The position numbers were made by a program, and so were the translations under genes. The notes under the pieces were generated by a model. The model was not told where the DNA came from and did not search any database. It saw only the letters and a program-made list of their open reading frames with translations. Of a stretch of DNA of 16,350 nucleotides, positions 1 through 7,469 are shown piece after piece. Numbering within the stretch: position 1 is the first letter of the stretch; each line of letters begins with the position of its first letter. The DNA lies in NCBI GenBank assembly GCA_946623775.1, contig CAMORJ010000027.1:1-16350 (forward strand). The letters are read 5' to 3'. The DNA comes from an uncultured Bacillota bacterium (lineage in GTDB: Bacteria > Bacillota_I > Bacilli_A > RFN20 > CAG-826).

Positions 1-24
1 TGCTCTCTTATTACAATAAGAGCA
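1..24. other. Imperfect inverted repeat at window edge
   Basis: The left arm TGCTCTCTTATT (1-12) and right arm AATAAGAGCA (15-24) can pair, with a two-base bulge (CT) on the left and a two-base loop. No T-run follows on the plus strand, so it does not look like a terminator for a gene entering from the left. It lies 20 bases before the hydrolase start and could be a 5' leader hairpin, an operator, or the end of an element that starts outside the window. Confidence 0.3.
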
Positions 25-43
25 CAAGCAAAGGATATAGCTT

Positions 44-943
44 ATGGAAGAATTTGAAGTGAAACTCCCTTCCGGAGAGATTTTTAAAGGATATCATTGG
101 CCTGCCGAAAACGCGGTTGCCAATTTGACCATGATGACGGGTATGCAGGAATATGCGGCTCGTTATGATCGCCTTGCAAAATACCTAAACACCAGAGGAA
201 TAAATGTATGGATCCTCGATGCTTTGGGACAAGGACGCAACGTCGATAAGGTCGAAGACCTCCAAAAGTGGAAAAAGTGGGGCTTCAGCCTCAATGTCAA
301 CGCCATGAAGCTCGTGGTCGATATCGCGAAAGCCAATGGGCTCCCAACCACTCAAATGGGCCACTCCATGGGTTCGTTCTTAACCCAATCCTTGATGGAA
401 TGCTACCCGCACTGCGCAGATAAGTTCATCCTCTGCGGCTCCAACGGTGGCCAAGCCCCGTTGATGCGCGCCGGTTTCATGATTGCCCACACCATCGTCC
501 ATAAATCCAACTTCATGCGTCCGAACAAAACGCTGACCAACCTCAGCTTGGGAGGCTATTCTAAAGCGATTCGCGATCGCAAAACCGATTTGGACTGGCT
601 TTCCTATAACGAAGAAAACGTTCAGGCCTACATCGCGGATCCTTATTGCGGACATCCCAATACCGGCGGCTTCTGGCTTGAGTTCATGCGTGGCATGAAA
701 GACATCTGGGCCAAGAAATCCCTAAGCCGCATCTCCAAGGAAGACGATATCTTCATCATCGCCGGTGAGGAAGACCCCGTTGGGCAAAACGGAAAAGGTC
801 CGAAGTGGCTGCATAGCACCTATAAAAAACTCGGAATCGAGAAAGTCGAACTCAAACTTTACAAGCACATGAGGCACGAGATTCATAACGAAACCGATTA
901 CATGCAGGTTTATGAAGACATCGCGGCCTTCATTTTGAGATAA
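44..943 (+). CDS. Alpha/beta hydrolase (Hydrolase_4, lysophospholipase/monoacylglycerol-lipase-like)
   Basis: A 299-residue serine hydrolase, probably a cytosolic esterase or lipase acting on acylglycerols or lysophospholipids. The nucleophile elbow G-H-S-M-G is at 106-110 (Ser108). The acid is probably Asp244 in G-E-E-D-P and the base His278 in R-H-E-I-H-N-E, the usual C-terminal pattern of Hydrolase_4 proteins. The early stretch with Y-x-R-L-A-x-Y-L (41-48) and D-A-L-G-Q-G (59-64) also fits the family. There is no signal peptide or TM helix. The ATG at 44 follows AAAGGA with normal spacing. It is the first of three closely spaced plus-strand genes; the next starts 7 bases after its stop. 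Family and catalytic residues are secure; the substrate is inferred from family resemblance only. Confidence 0.9.
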   Translation: MEEFEVKLPSGEIFKGYHWPAENAVANLTMMTGMQEYAARYDRLAKYLNTRGINVWILDALGQGRNVDKVEDLQKWKKWGFSLNVNAMKLVVDIAKANGLPTTQMGHSMGSFLTQSLMECYPHCADKFILCGSNGGQAPLMRAGFMIAHTIVHKSNFMRPNKTLTNLSLGGYSKAIRDRKTDLDWLSYNEENVQAYIADPYCGHPNTGGFWLEFMRGMKDIWAKKSLSRISKEDDIFIIAGEEDPVGQNGKGPKWLHSTYKKLGIEKVELKLYKHMRHEIHNETDYMQVYEDIAAFILR

Positions 944-950
944 TTAGCCG

Positions 951-2123
951 ATGATTTTGTCTTACTACCGGAAAAAAGGGGGTTCCGAGATTCTGCACTT
1001 CGGTGCAGATTTTCAGGACGCAACGCTGGTAAAAGACAAAAACGTTTTTTCGTTGTTCCGCCACGAAGGCCTTGAACAACTAGAGGGCACCATCCAAATC
1101 CAGGGCAAAGATTTGCTTCAGGATGAAGTGAGTTACGTTAGCTTCGTATATCCTGATTTGCCTAAAGGCGTGGAAACAAAAGACTATGCCCTCAACGCCG
1201 CCTTGGATAAATACGTTGCCGAAATCGGCATCAAATTCGATGAGGCTTTCCGCTTCCGCCTTTTGATGCACAACGTTTTCTGCGCCCTGGAAAGCAATCC
1301 AGATTACGTGCTCGTCGATTTGAGCAAAGCTAAGCCAGAGCAGCAATCCTATATCTGCGATTTCTTGGCGAAGATGTTCCAAAAGGCCCAATTATTGATA
1401 CACGCCCCCTTTATTTTTGGTGATAAGGCAAGCGACTTCCTTCCGATTTCCGACATTGTTAAGACGCCAAGCGCACCAGCGAAGCCATCCATTGACATGG
1501 AGCATATCGCTTTTGATGCTTTCGTGAATGACATCGCTGGAATCGCCGCCCCGAAGCCTGGGAACCTCGTTGAACAATATATGGCTGGCGGAACTTTAGA
1601 AGATGAGGCTCCAAAACTGTTTGAGGGAAAGCCAAAACCTGCGACCGAACCTTCTTCTGGCGAGCCTAAGGCGGAGGAGCCGAAAAGACGGAACCCGTTT
1701 TCTAAAATCGACGAGAAGAAGAAATCCTTCCTCGTCAACATTTTGTTCACGGTATTGTTCCTTGTACTATCGATTTCCGTTTGCCCAATCTCGATGATAT
1801 TCGGCAAAGGGGACTACGATTTGATGTACTTCATCTGCGTCATCGTCTGCGTGTTGTTCTCCATCATGATCACGATCCCGGTCGCTTCCGTTTACAAAGA
1901 AGGGGATGAACTATTCCCTTGGGCGAACGCTGCGTTCGATATCACCTATGCGGCATCCTCTTTGATTTCTATCGCCGCGGGAATCGTCATGGTTTTCGTA
2001 GTAAAGAGCCGGGACGTGTCTACGAATATGCTTCCGTTCTTCCTATCTTATTTCCTCTCCCCAATCATCGTGGGGAGCTATGTCGCCTTCAGTTATTTGA
2101 AGCGAAAGAAAGAAAACAATTAA
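951..2123 (+). CDS. Four-TM protein with degenerate ABC-ATPase-like N-terminal domain
   Basis: A 390-residue protein with no confident family assignment. Residues 1-160 are soluble and 205-258 are rich in Pro, Glu and Lys. Four hydrophobic segments follow at about 258-285, 290-314, 327-352 and 360-383, and the protein ends in a basic tail. The N-terminal half has the rhythm of an ABC nucleotide-binding domain: a GxIxIQGKDL-like strand (about 46-55), a Q-loop-like region (about 60-75), and N-P-D-Y-V-L-V-D-L (116-124) where Walker B would lie, followed by a helix and a final strand L-L-I-H-A (148-152) like the H-loop region. There is no Walker A GxxGxGKS/T and no catalytic Glu after the Walker B Asp, so it would not hydrolyse ATP. 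The start is 7 bases after the hydrolase stop with a weak ribosome binding site, suggesting translational coupling. The TM prediction is firm; the ABC resemblance is inference by eye. Confidence 0.75.
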   Translation: MILSYYRKKGGSEILHFGADFQDATLVKDKNVFSLFRHEGLEQLEGTIQIQGKDLLQDEVSYVSFVYPDLPKGVETKDYALNAALDKYVAEIGIKFDEAFRFRLLMHNVFCALESNPDYVLVDLSKAKPEQQSYICDFLAKMFQKAQLLIHAPFIFGDKASDFLPISDIVKTPSAPAKPSIDMEHIAFDAFVNDIAGIAAPKPGNLVEQYMAGGTLEDEAPKLFEGKPKPATEPSSGEPKAEEPKRRNPFSKIDEKKKSFLVNILFTVLFLVLSISVCPISMIFGKGDYDLMYFICVIVCVLFSIMITIPVASVYKEGDELFPWANAAFDITYAASSLISIAAGIVMVFVVKSRDVSTNMLPFFLSYFLSPIIVGSYVAFSYLKRKKENN

Positions 2124-2154
2124 AATCTGGCCCTTCGGGTATTACGATATTCGC

Positions 2155-2697
2155 ATGCCGTTTTTCTCTTGGCTTTCCTTCATAACGAGCGCCTCTGCCA
2201 AAAACAGCGCTACCCCATGGGTCATCACCCTTCTATCGATTCTTGGATCGGCATTGCTTTTCGTGCTGACTAGAATCGCGATGAGGGTTTATCGCGACGA
2301 AGAATTCAACATGGAAGTCAGGCGCATGGCGTTCTTGGATAAATGGAGTCTGAAACTGGAAATCCATTTCTCCAACCAAACAAAAAAAGAAAAAGAATTC
2401 CGCGCCCTTTGCCTTTACGGCGTGAGCGGTGGCTCACTGAGCAAGGTCGCGGAATTGAAGAAGCTCCCCATCGCGGGGGAAGGCTCTCAAAACTACATCT
2501 CCTCCCGCCACGAAGTTTACGATTTTAGGGTACCCCCCTTCACGGATTTGAGCGCGGTCATCGATTTTGACGTGCCCCAAGGGTCTAAATTTGAGAGGTA
2601 TCAGCTTGGCTGTATCTCCGAAAAGGGAAAGCTTTTGCTCGCCGACATTGAACTAAGGACCAACGCGACTCAAACGATTCGTTTCAGAAGGGGATAG
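2155..2697 (+). CDS. Hypothetical single-TM protein
   Basis: A 180-residue protein that I do not recognise. One clear TM segment lies at about 21-43, followed by a basic/charged stretch with R-V-Y-R-D-E-E. Residues 60-180 alternate polar and hydrophobic positions as in a beta-rich domain, with no Cys pairs or catalytic motif visible. It follows the four-TM protein by 31 bases on the same strand and is probably co-transcribed and membrane-linked with it. The ATG at 2155 has no strong Shine-Dalgarno. The stop lies 2 bases from the stop of the convergent AlbA_2 gene, and no terminator is visible between the two. Confidence 0.7.
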   Translation: MPFFSWLSFITSASAKNSATPWVITLLSILGSALLFVLTRIAMRVYRDEEFNMEVRRMAFLDKWSLKLEIHFSNQTKKEKEFRALCLYGVSGGSLSKVAELKKLPIAGEGSQNYISSRHEVYDFRVPPFTDLSAVIDFDVPQGSKFERYQLGCISEKGKLLLADIELRTNATQTIRFRRG

Positions 2698-2699
2698 CC

Positions 2700-3998
2700 T
2701 TAGAGAATTACTTCCCATCTTCCGGTTTTCTTAGAGCCGATTCGACGCAAAGCGCCGATTTCCTGCAGGTATAGAACCGCTTTTTTGATTGTTGGGAGTT
2801 TAATGCCCGTGTTTTCGGCAACGACAGGCAGGGTCGCGAAAGGATCGGCTTCCATGGAAGACAAGATTTTGATGTTTGTTTTCGAAAGCCGTTCTCGCGC
2901 CTTCTTCTTACTGATTTGCGAACGGTCGCTTTCGTATTGGAAAGGAATGGTCACCTTGACTCCAACGCCTCCGATAGAGATGGATTTCTTGCCGCATTCT
3001 TTAACGATTTCTGGGATGCCGTGCCCGCTTTCTTCTGCAAGGTTCGCGGAAGTGAATATGCTGAATAGCCCCTTGTTGACCGGCATGCTGGTCCCGCTAT
3101 AGAACTCTTTTTTCGATAGTCGCAAAGGCAAAGGGCCATATGATACGACTTCAATCCTGTCGTCGAATACAAAGACAGAAGGAGGCACCATTGCGAACCA
3201 TTCATTGTGGACGCAAGCATTTATCCATGCCTCGTGGAACGCATCGTAAGAGAACAAAGGCGTGTCGATTCTTGTTCCGTTGGTCAATTCCGTTTTCGTC
3301 GCGTTGATGGAACGGATATATCTTTGCACCTCATCCACTGCCAAAAGAAGGCACCTGTGCCCGTATTCGGTCCGTTTTGCCATTGCTGTTTTGTCGGTCC
3401 CGGAGAACTCCACGACCTTAATGGATACATCGCATTGGTCAGACAGCAGATAGGCCATCATGTTGTATTTGCCTTCTTTGGTGAACAGGCCTTTGCTCTT
3501 TTGGAATCCTGGCGTGTCTTGAGCGTGCATGCCTGTCGCAGCCAAATAGGTGCATAGTTGGTCAAAAGAGAGTTCCTGCACATCGGATTCCGCCTCTTTT
3601 ATGACATCGGTTTTCCCTTCGACCAGGATCCTCCTAAGCGAATCGTTATCGAGGGCATCATCGGAGCGGACGTTTCTGATATAGAAGCGCCCATCGCAGG
3701 AATAGGGTGCATCGCTGCCTTTCGCGCTAACGGAGATGTATTGCCTATCGTCTCCCACCAAAACTTGGAGATCTAAAACTATGCGTGGACGGATAAGATC
3801 GCTTGCACGTTGATGTATTTTATCGATGGTTTTGTTTCCGACGATCATGCCGCAGACATCGCCGTTGTCCTTGACGCCGAAATACACGGTGCCCCTTCCT
3901 TGCCGGTTGAGCATCGCGGTCAAAGATTTCAGGCCTTTATCTAGCTGCGCTAGGCCTTCTTTGAATTCGATCAACACGCTTTCTTCACCAAGATTCAT
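2700..3998 (-). CDS. AlbA_2 (Schlafen-type) domain regulator with GHKL-like and winged-helix domains
   Basis: A 432-residue protein of the common family called putative DNA-binding/ATP-binding protein (AlbA_2 plus HATPase_c_4). The AlbA_2 domain covers about 5-125: the signature E-F-K-E is at 11-14, G-T-V-Y-F-G-V-K-D at 36-44, and Y-I-R-N at 106-109. The HATPase_c_4-like region covers about 250-350, with E-A-W-I-N-A-C-V-H-N (256-265), the D-R-I-E-V-V-S-Y-G strand and G-H-G-I-P-E-I. A winged-helix-like C-terminus (about 370-432) ends the protein. These proteins are thought to act as transcription regulators, often autoregulatory or near mobile and defence genes. The ATG at 3998 follows CAGGAA. 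The promoter region carries a 23-bp tandem repeat. It is separated from the ESCRT-like operon by a terminator, so it is a separate unit. Confidence 0.88.
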   Translation of the reverse strand: MNLGEESVLIEFKEGLAQLDKGLKSLTAMLNRQGRGTVYFGVKDNGDVCGMIVGNKTIDKIHQRASDLIRPRIVLDLQVLVGDDRQYISVSAKGSDAPYSCDGRFYIRNVRSDDALDNDSLRRILVEGKTDVIKEAESDVQELSFDQLCTYLAATGMHAQDTPGFQKSKGLFTKEGKYNMMAYLLSDQCDVSIKVVEFSGTDKTAMAKRTEYGHRCLLLAVDEVQRYIRSINATKTELTNGTRIDTPLFSYDAFHEAWINACVHNEWFAMVPPSVFVFDDRIEVVSYGPLPLRLSKKEFYSGTSMPVNKGLFSIFTSANLAEESGHGIPEIVKECGKKSISIGGVGVKVTIPFQYESDRSQISKKKARERLSKTNIKILSSMEADPFATLPVVAENTGIKLPTIKKAVLYLQEIGALRRIGSKKTGRWEVIL

Positions 3999-4015
3999 AT
4001 TCGTTTCCTGCCGAA

Positions 4016-4071
4016 TAAAGTATATATAAAAGCTATTTTAAAGTATATATAAAAGCTATTTTAAAGTATAT
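4016..4071. repeat. 23-bp tandem direct repeat, 2.4 copies, in regulator promoter region
   Basis: Two identical 23-bp units (4016-4038 and 4039-4061) are followed by the first 10 bases of a third (4062-4071). Each begins TAAAGTATATATAAAAGC. The array ends 18 bases before the ATG of the AlbA_2 gene. Read on the minus strand, each copy holds TATATACT/TATACT sequences that could serve as -10 elements. Location and exact repetition suggest an operator array, most simply for autoregulation by the downstream protein, but this is inference. Confidence 0.85.
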
Positions 4072-4090
4072 TTTCGTTCTCTATTGGGTA

Positions 4091-4131
4091 ATAAAAATAC
4101 CCCTCCTCCTGGTTGTCCAGGATTTGGGGTA
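4091..4131 (-). terminator. Intrinsic terminator of the ESCRT-like operon
   Basis: Read on the minus strand: TACCCC (4126-4131), a 3-base bulge, TCCTGG, loop ACAA, CCAGGA, a 3-base bulge, GGGGTA (4098-4103), then TTTTTAT (4091-4097). The two 6-bp stems are separated by a symmetric 3x3 internal loop and followed by a T-run. It lies about 47 bases past the stop of the last operon gene and before the promoter of the AlbA_2 gene, so it separates the two units. Confidence 0.75.
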
Positions 4132-4177
4132 CATGTCAGTTGCGTGCGGCCATTATTTATATTTATAAGATATAGGC

Positions 4178-5671
4178 TTAGAAGTCGGGGGAGTCGAATG
4201 GAGGAAGGTCATCGAGAGAGAAACCTTCTTCTTCAACAATCTCTCCCTGGGCAGCTGCCTCAGCTTCGGGCTCTGGGGTTGGCTCTGGCATCGGTTCAGG
4301 CTCGACCTCAGGAATATCTTCGACGACGGGCTCTGGGGAAACGTCTTCCGGCTCAACGCTAGGAGGAAGCGGTGGCTCTTCCGGCGCTTCAGGCTCTTCC
4401 GGCGGGACGCTAGGAGAATTCGATGGGCCGCTTGGCGAATCGTTTTCCTCCCTCCAAGCCTTCAGACGCTCAATGTCGGCGGCCTGGACGGTGGAATGGA
4501 CCTTGCCTAGGACATTATTGAAGTCAGCCTGGCAAATGTATTTCTCGCCGCTATTGTAGGCGCGCTCGATAGAGACGTCTTCGACGTTGCGGAGCAAATT
4601 GGAGATGTCCGCGCAGTTGAAGCCATTGGTCTTCTCGACGATGTCATTGACGTCGATATAGCCTCTGATCTCGACGATGCCGCCTTGCTGGATCTTCTCG
4701 ATGTGGTGGCTGATCATGTATTGCCTTGCCGGCTTATCGGGCAAGCCGACATAGACAAGCGTGCCAAAGCGTCCAGGGCGGAGGAACGCGCTGTCGATGT
4801 CCCATGGCTTATTGGTCGCGCAGATCAAGAACAGGATGTTGTCTTTCTGCGGCCCGTAAGCGGAGATGCCTTGCAGCTGCGATAAGAACTCGGAACGGAG
4901 CTGCCTTGCGGCGGTGGATTTGGTGTTCTTCGGCGCGATGGCGTCCATCTCGTCGAAATAGATGACGGCGCATTTGAAGGAACGCGCCTCCCTGAATAGC
5001 TGCTTGACCGCTTTCTCGGTTTGGCCCAATCCCTGCTGCAATAAATCGGATGGGGTGATGGAGCAGAATTTGGCTTTGATCTCATGCGCGATCGCGGCGG
5101 AGATCATGGTCTTGCCAGTGCCCGGAGGGCCATAAAGGCATACACCTCCCCCTCCATTTGTCGTATAGCCCATCGTCGCTTCAGGGTGAAGCAGCGGCAA
5201 CAAGACCTTGCGTTTGACGAGCGCCTTGCATTCATCAAGCCCAGCGATATCGTCGAAGGTGATGGATGGGATATCGTCCCAGCGGAATTGATACGAGAAG
5301 CTTCCGCCTTCAAGAACGCTGTCCTCGGGGGTCTTGCTCTCGTCCACTGGCTCTGGCTTAGGAGTCGGTTTTGGCTCGGGTTTTGGCTCGGGCTTTGGCT
5401 CTGGCGCTGGGGCGGGTTTTACTTGGGCGGCGTTTGGATTCGGAATCTTCAGGATGCCATAAGAGACATCGGTGAGCTGCCCTGCCAAAAGCTCTTTCCT
5501 GACTTTGAGCAAAGCGTTATAGGCTCTCCCGCTTTTCTCGCGGTTGAGGCCGGTCTGGTAGTCCATCTTCAAAAGGCGGAGCAACGACTCTAAGCGGGTT
5601 AGGGCGCTTTTGTATCTGCCTGCTTGGATATGGGACTTCACTTCGCGAAGAAGATCTGCATTGGATGCCAT
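4178..5671 (-). CDS. Vps4-like AAA+ ATPase with MIT-like N-terminus and acidic Pro/Glu tail
   Basis: A 497-residue AAA+ ATPase of the Vps4/katanin (meiotic-clade-like) type. Residues 1-70 are helical and charged, matching an MIT-like three-helix domain. A Pro-Lys-Glu linker follows (about 85-110), then one AAA+ module (about 135-405). Walker A G-P-P-G-T-G-K-T is at 181-188, Walker B Y-F-D-E at 238-241, sensor 1 A-T-N at 285-287, and arginine fingers R298 and R301 in L-R-P-G-R-F. Pore loop 1 reads Q-G-L-G (213-216) where Vps4 has an aromatic. The module ends with L-K-A-W-R-E-E-N, like the last Vps4/CDC48 helix. The tail (about 410-497) is Pro/Glu/Asp rich and ends in F-D-S-P-D-F. The ATG at 5671 shares one base with the TGA of the gene before it and has AAAGGAG upstream. 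It is the last gene of the operon and probably remodels the ESCRT-III-like partners. Confidence 0.9.
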   Translation of the reverse strand: MASNADLLREVKSHIQAGRYKSALTRLESLLRLLKMDYQTGLNREKSGRAYNALLKVRKELLAGQLTDVSYGILKIPNPNAAQVKPAPAPEPKPEPKPEPKPTPKPEPVDESKTPEDSVLEGGSFSYQFRWDDIPSITFDDIAGLDECKALVKRKVLLPLLHPEATMGYTTNGGGGVCLYGPPGTGKTMISAAIAHEIKAKFCSITPSDLLQQGLGQTEKAVKQLFREARSFKCAVIYFDEMDAIAPKNTKSTAARQLRSEFLSQLQGISAYGPQKDNILFLICATNKPWDIDSAFLRPGRFGTLVYVGLPDKPARQYMISHHIEKIQQGGIVEIRGYIDVNDIVEKTNGFNCADISNLLRNVEDVSIERAYNSGEKYICQADFNNVLGKVHSTVQAADIERLKAWREENDSPSGPSNSPSVPPEEPEAPEEPPLPPSVEPEDVSPEPVVEDIPEVEPEPMPEPTPEPEAEAAAQGEIVEEEGFSLDDLPPFDSPDF

Positions 5672-6840
5672 CAGAGTTCTCCTTTCCGGAACGCCTCAAA
5701 GGCGACCAGGGATTCTGGAACGACGGAATTGCGGGAGGATGCCTTCGCCTTATCGAAATCGGCGCGCGTAACTTTCTCGTAGGGAGCATCGGGGTTAGCG
5801 ATGGTCCTGTTCATCGCGTAATCCTTCATCTTGGTGATGATGGAGTCGATGTCGGCTCCGCTCCAGCCTTCGAGCTCGGTCGCGATCTCTTCCATGGTGA
5901 TATCGCTGCCCTCGATGATGTCCATGTGCTTTTTGAAGTTCTTCTTCACCAAGAACAAGCGGGCATCGTAATCGGGCAAAGTGACGTAGAGCTGCGTATC
6001 GAAGCGATGGCCGCGGATCAGCGCGGAATCAAGCGCCCACGGCCTGTTGGTCGCGGCGATGATGACCCTGACTTTCTCTTTGCTATCGGTGCCAAATCCC
6101 GACATGCAGGTCAAGAAGGTTGTCAGAATGTCTTTCGTATGCGCCGAATCGTCGGAATCGCGGGACGAGCACATGCCATCGATCTCGTCGAAGAAGAGAA
6201 GGCAGTTGTCGTATGTATTCGCCTCTTCGAAGATCTCTTTGATCTTCCTTGGGGCCTCGCCGACGTATTTGTCCAGGATGTCCTGGATCTTGATGTTCGC
6301 ATAGGGGCATTTCAATTCCCCGGCGATGCATTCGGCGACGAAGGTTTTTCCGGTTCCAGGGGGGCCATACATCAAAATGCGGCAGCCCGAGGTGTCGTGA
6401 TAATGGAAATAGAGGTCAGGATTCTGCAAGCGAAGCAAAACATTGAGCTTGATCTGCTGCTTCACGTCTTCTAATCCGGCGACGTCCTCCAAAGTGTGGT
6501 TGGGGGCATCGGTGGTGAAATATTTCGCCTTAGGCGCCTCTTCCGGCTTTGCGGCGGCAGGCTTCCCTGCGCCTTGGGGAATGGGCTCAGGCTTCTTTTG
6601 GGTATAGGGGTTGATTCCCTCGGCGAGCTTGGCTTTGATTTTCAGAAGCGTCGCCTGCTCGGATTTGAACTTGGTGGTCAATTCGGGGATTTGGCAATGG
6701 GCGATGAGCTCGTTTGAAAGAGCGACCGCCTGGTCCAAGTTGATTAATGCGTTGTCGCGGTCGTCGGCCTTAAGCTGCTCAACGCACTTGTCCCTGACTG
6801 CAACGTAGGTTCTTTTCTTGATCTCGAAATTGAAGGCCAT
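5671..6840 (-). CDS. Vps4-like AAA+ ATPase with MIT-like N-terminus, complete catalytic set
   Basis: A 389-residue ATPase with an MIT-like helical domain (about 5-75), a Pro/Lys/Ala linker (about 80-105) and one AAA+ module. Walker A G-P-P-G-T-G-K-T is at 159-166, Walker B L-L-F-F-D-E-I-D at 214-221, sensor 1 A-T-N at 263-265, and arginines R276 and R279 in L-I-R-G-H-R-F-D. Pore loop 1 is K-Y-V-G-E (191-195), matching the Vps4 K-W-M-G-E pattern with its aromatic kept (Tyr192). Of the four ATPases in the operon this is the closest to a canonical, fully active Vps4-type enzyme. The start lies 3 bases after the stop of the ESCRT-III-like gene, so the two are tightly coupled. The role as a filament-disassembling ATPase is inferred from architecture and context. 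Confidence 0.9.
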   Translation of the reverse strand: MAFNFEIKKRTYVAVRDKCVEQLKADDRDNALINLDQAVALSNELIAHCQIPELTTKFKSEQATLLKIKAKLAEGINPYTQKKPEPIPQGAGKPAAAKPEEAPKAKYFTTDAPNHTLEDVAGLEDVKQQIKLNVLLRLQNPDLYFHYHDTSGCRILMYGPPGTGKTFVAECIAGELKCPYANIKIQDILDKYVGEAPRKIKEIFEEANTYDNCLLFFDEIDGMCSSRDSDDSAHTKDILTTFLTCMSGFGTDSKEKVRVIIAATNRPWALDSALIRGHRFDTQLYVTLPDYDARLFLVKKNFKKHMDIIEGSDITMEEIATELEGWSGADIDSIITKMKDYAMNRTIANPDAPYEKVTRADFDKAKASSRNSVVPESLVAFEAFRKGEL

Positions 6841-6843
6841 CGA

Positions 6844-7437
6844 TCAGATGTCCAATTCCGCGAAGACATCCCCTTCGGGCTGCGCTTGCGGAGCCGCCTG
6901 CCCCTGGCCGTTTGGCATCGGGATGGCGGAGCCGGAGGTGCCGACGAGGACTTCCTGGCGGATCGCTTCGAGTTCGTCCGGGCTGAGCTCGGCTTCGGTG
7001 GAAGGATCGAGGTCGCCCATCATGGAGTTGATGGAATCCATGGAAAGCTGACCCTTCATGATGGATTTCTTGAACTTCATGAAGTCGCGGTTGTTGCGCT
7101 TCAATGAAGGCATGGAGTCCATCATTCTCGCGGTGCGGCCGAGAACGTCCTTCAAGCCGACGAAGGTATTGGCGACCTCGACTTGGATGAGATAGTTCTC
7201 GAACTGGCACTTGATGGCTTCCATGTTGGTCTTCATGCCCTGATAGTACTTCATCGAGCGGGCGAAGAGTTTGAAGGAGGCCATGTCGTTGCGATTGACC
7301 AACGCTTCCCTGGCTTTCTCGCGGCATTTCGCGATGCCGTTTTCCAAGGAGACGCAGATTTTATCGAAATTGGCGATGATCTCTTTGGCCTGGCGTTTGT
7401 CTTCCGCCATTTTCATCTTTCTTTTGATTTCGTTCAT
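6844..7437 (-). CDS. ESCRT-III/Snf7-like helical protein (module 2)
   Basis: A 197-residue, almost wholly helical protein with the charge layout of ESCRT-III subunits: basic first half, acidic C-terminus. Residues 10-80 can form a long helical hairpin (alpha1-alpha2), and about 83-145 a further helical stretch rich in Met and Lys. A short acidic helix D-E-L-E-A-I-R-Q-E-V-L (154-164) lies where CHMP/Vps proteins carry an MIT-interacting motif, although it does not match the MIM1 spacing exactly. A Gly/Pro/Gln linker and a terminal F-A-E-L-D-I follow. It resembles the ESCRT-III-like protein at 9588-10160 in length, layout and central region. AAAGGA precedes the ATG. It sits directly before two MIT-type AAA genes. 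The assignment rests on fold pattern and context; the family has little sequence identity, so a profile search is decisive. Confidence 0.7.
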   Translation of the reverse strand: MNEIKRKMKMAEDKRQAKEIIANFDKICVSLENGIAKCREKAREALVNRNDMASFKLFARSMKYYQGMKTNMEAIKCQFENYLIQVEVANTFVGLKDVLGRTARMMDSMPSLKRNNRDFMKFKKSIMKGQLSMDSINSMMGDLDPSTEAELSPDELEAIRQEVLVGTSGSAIPMPNGQGQAAPQAQPEGDVFAELDI

Positions 7438-7469
7438 AATGATTTAGTCCTTTCTATCCATGAATTTCA

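Noticed and set aside
4245..4430. Repetitive GGCTCTGG/GGCTCAGG-like stretch as a DNA repeat
   Set aside because: It is coding sequence for the Pro/Glu-rich tail of the last AAA protein; the repetition comes from P-E-P codons.
5330..5425. Repeated TTTTGGCTCGGG units as a DNA repeat array
   Set aside because: They encode the P-K-P-E-P linker of the AAA protein and stay in frame.
5665..6474. Long open frame on the plus strand opposite the AAA gene at 5671-6840
   Set aside because: It is antisense to a clear AAA+ ATPase with all motifs; the translation has no family resemblance and no ribosome binding site.
4178..6840. FtsH or Cdc48-type protease/unfoldase genes
   Set aside because: There is no TM segment, no HExxH protease motif and only one AAA module per protein; the MIT-like N-terminus and linker fit Vps4 better.
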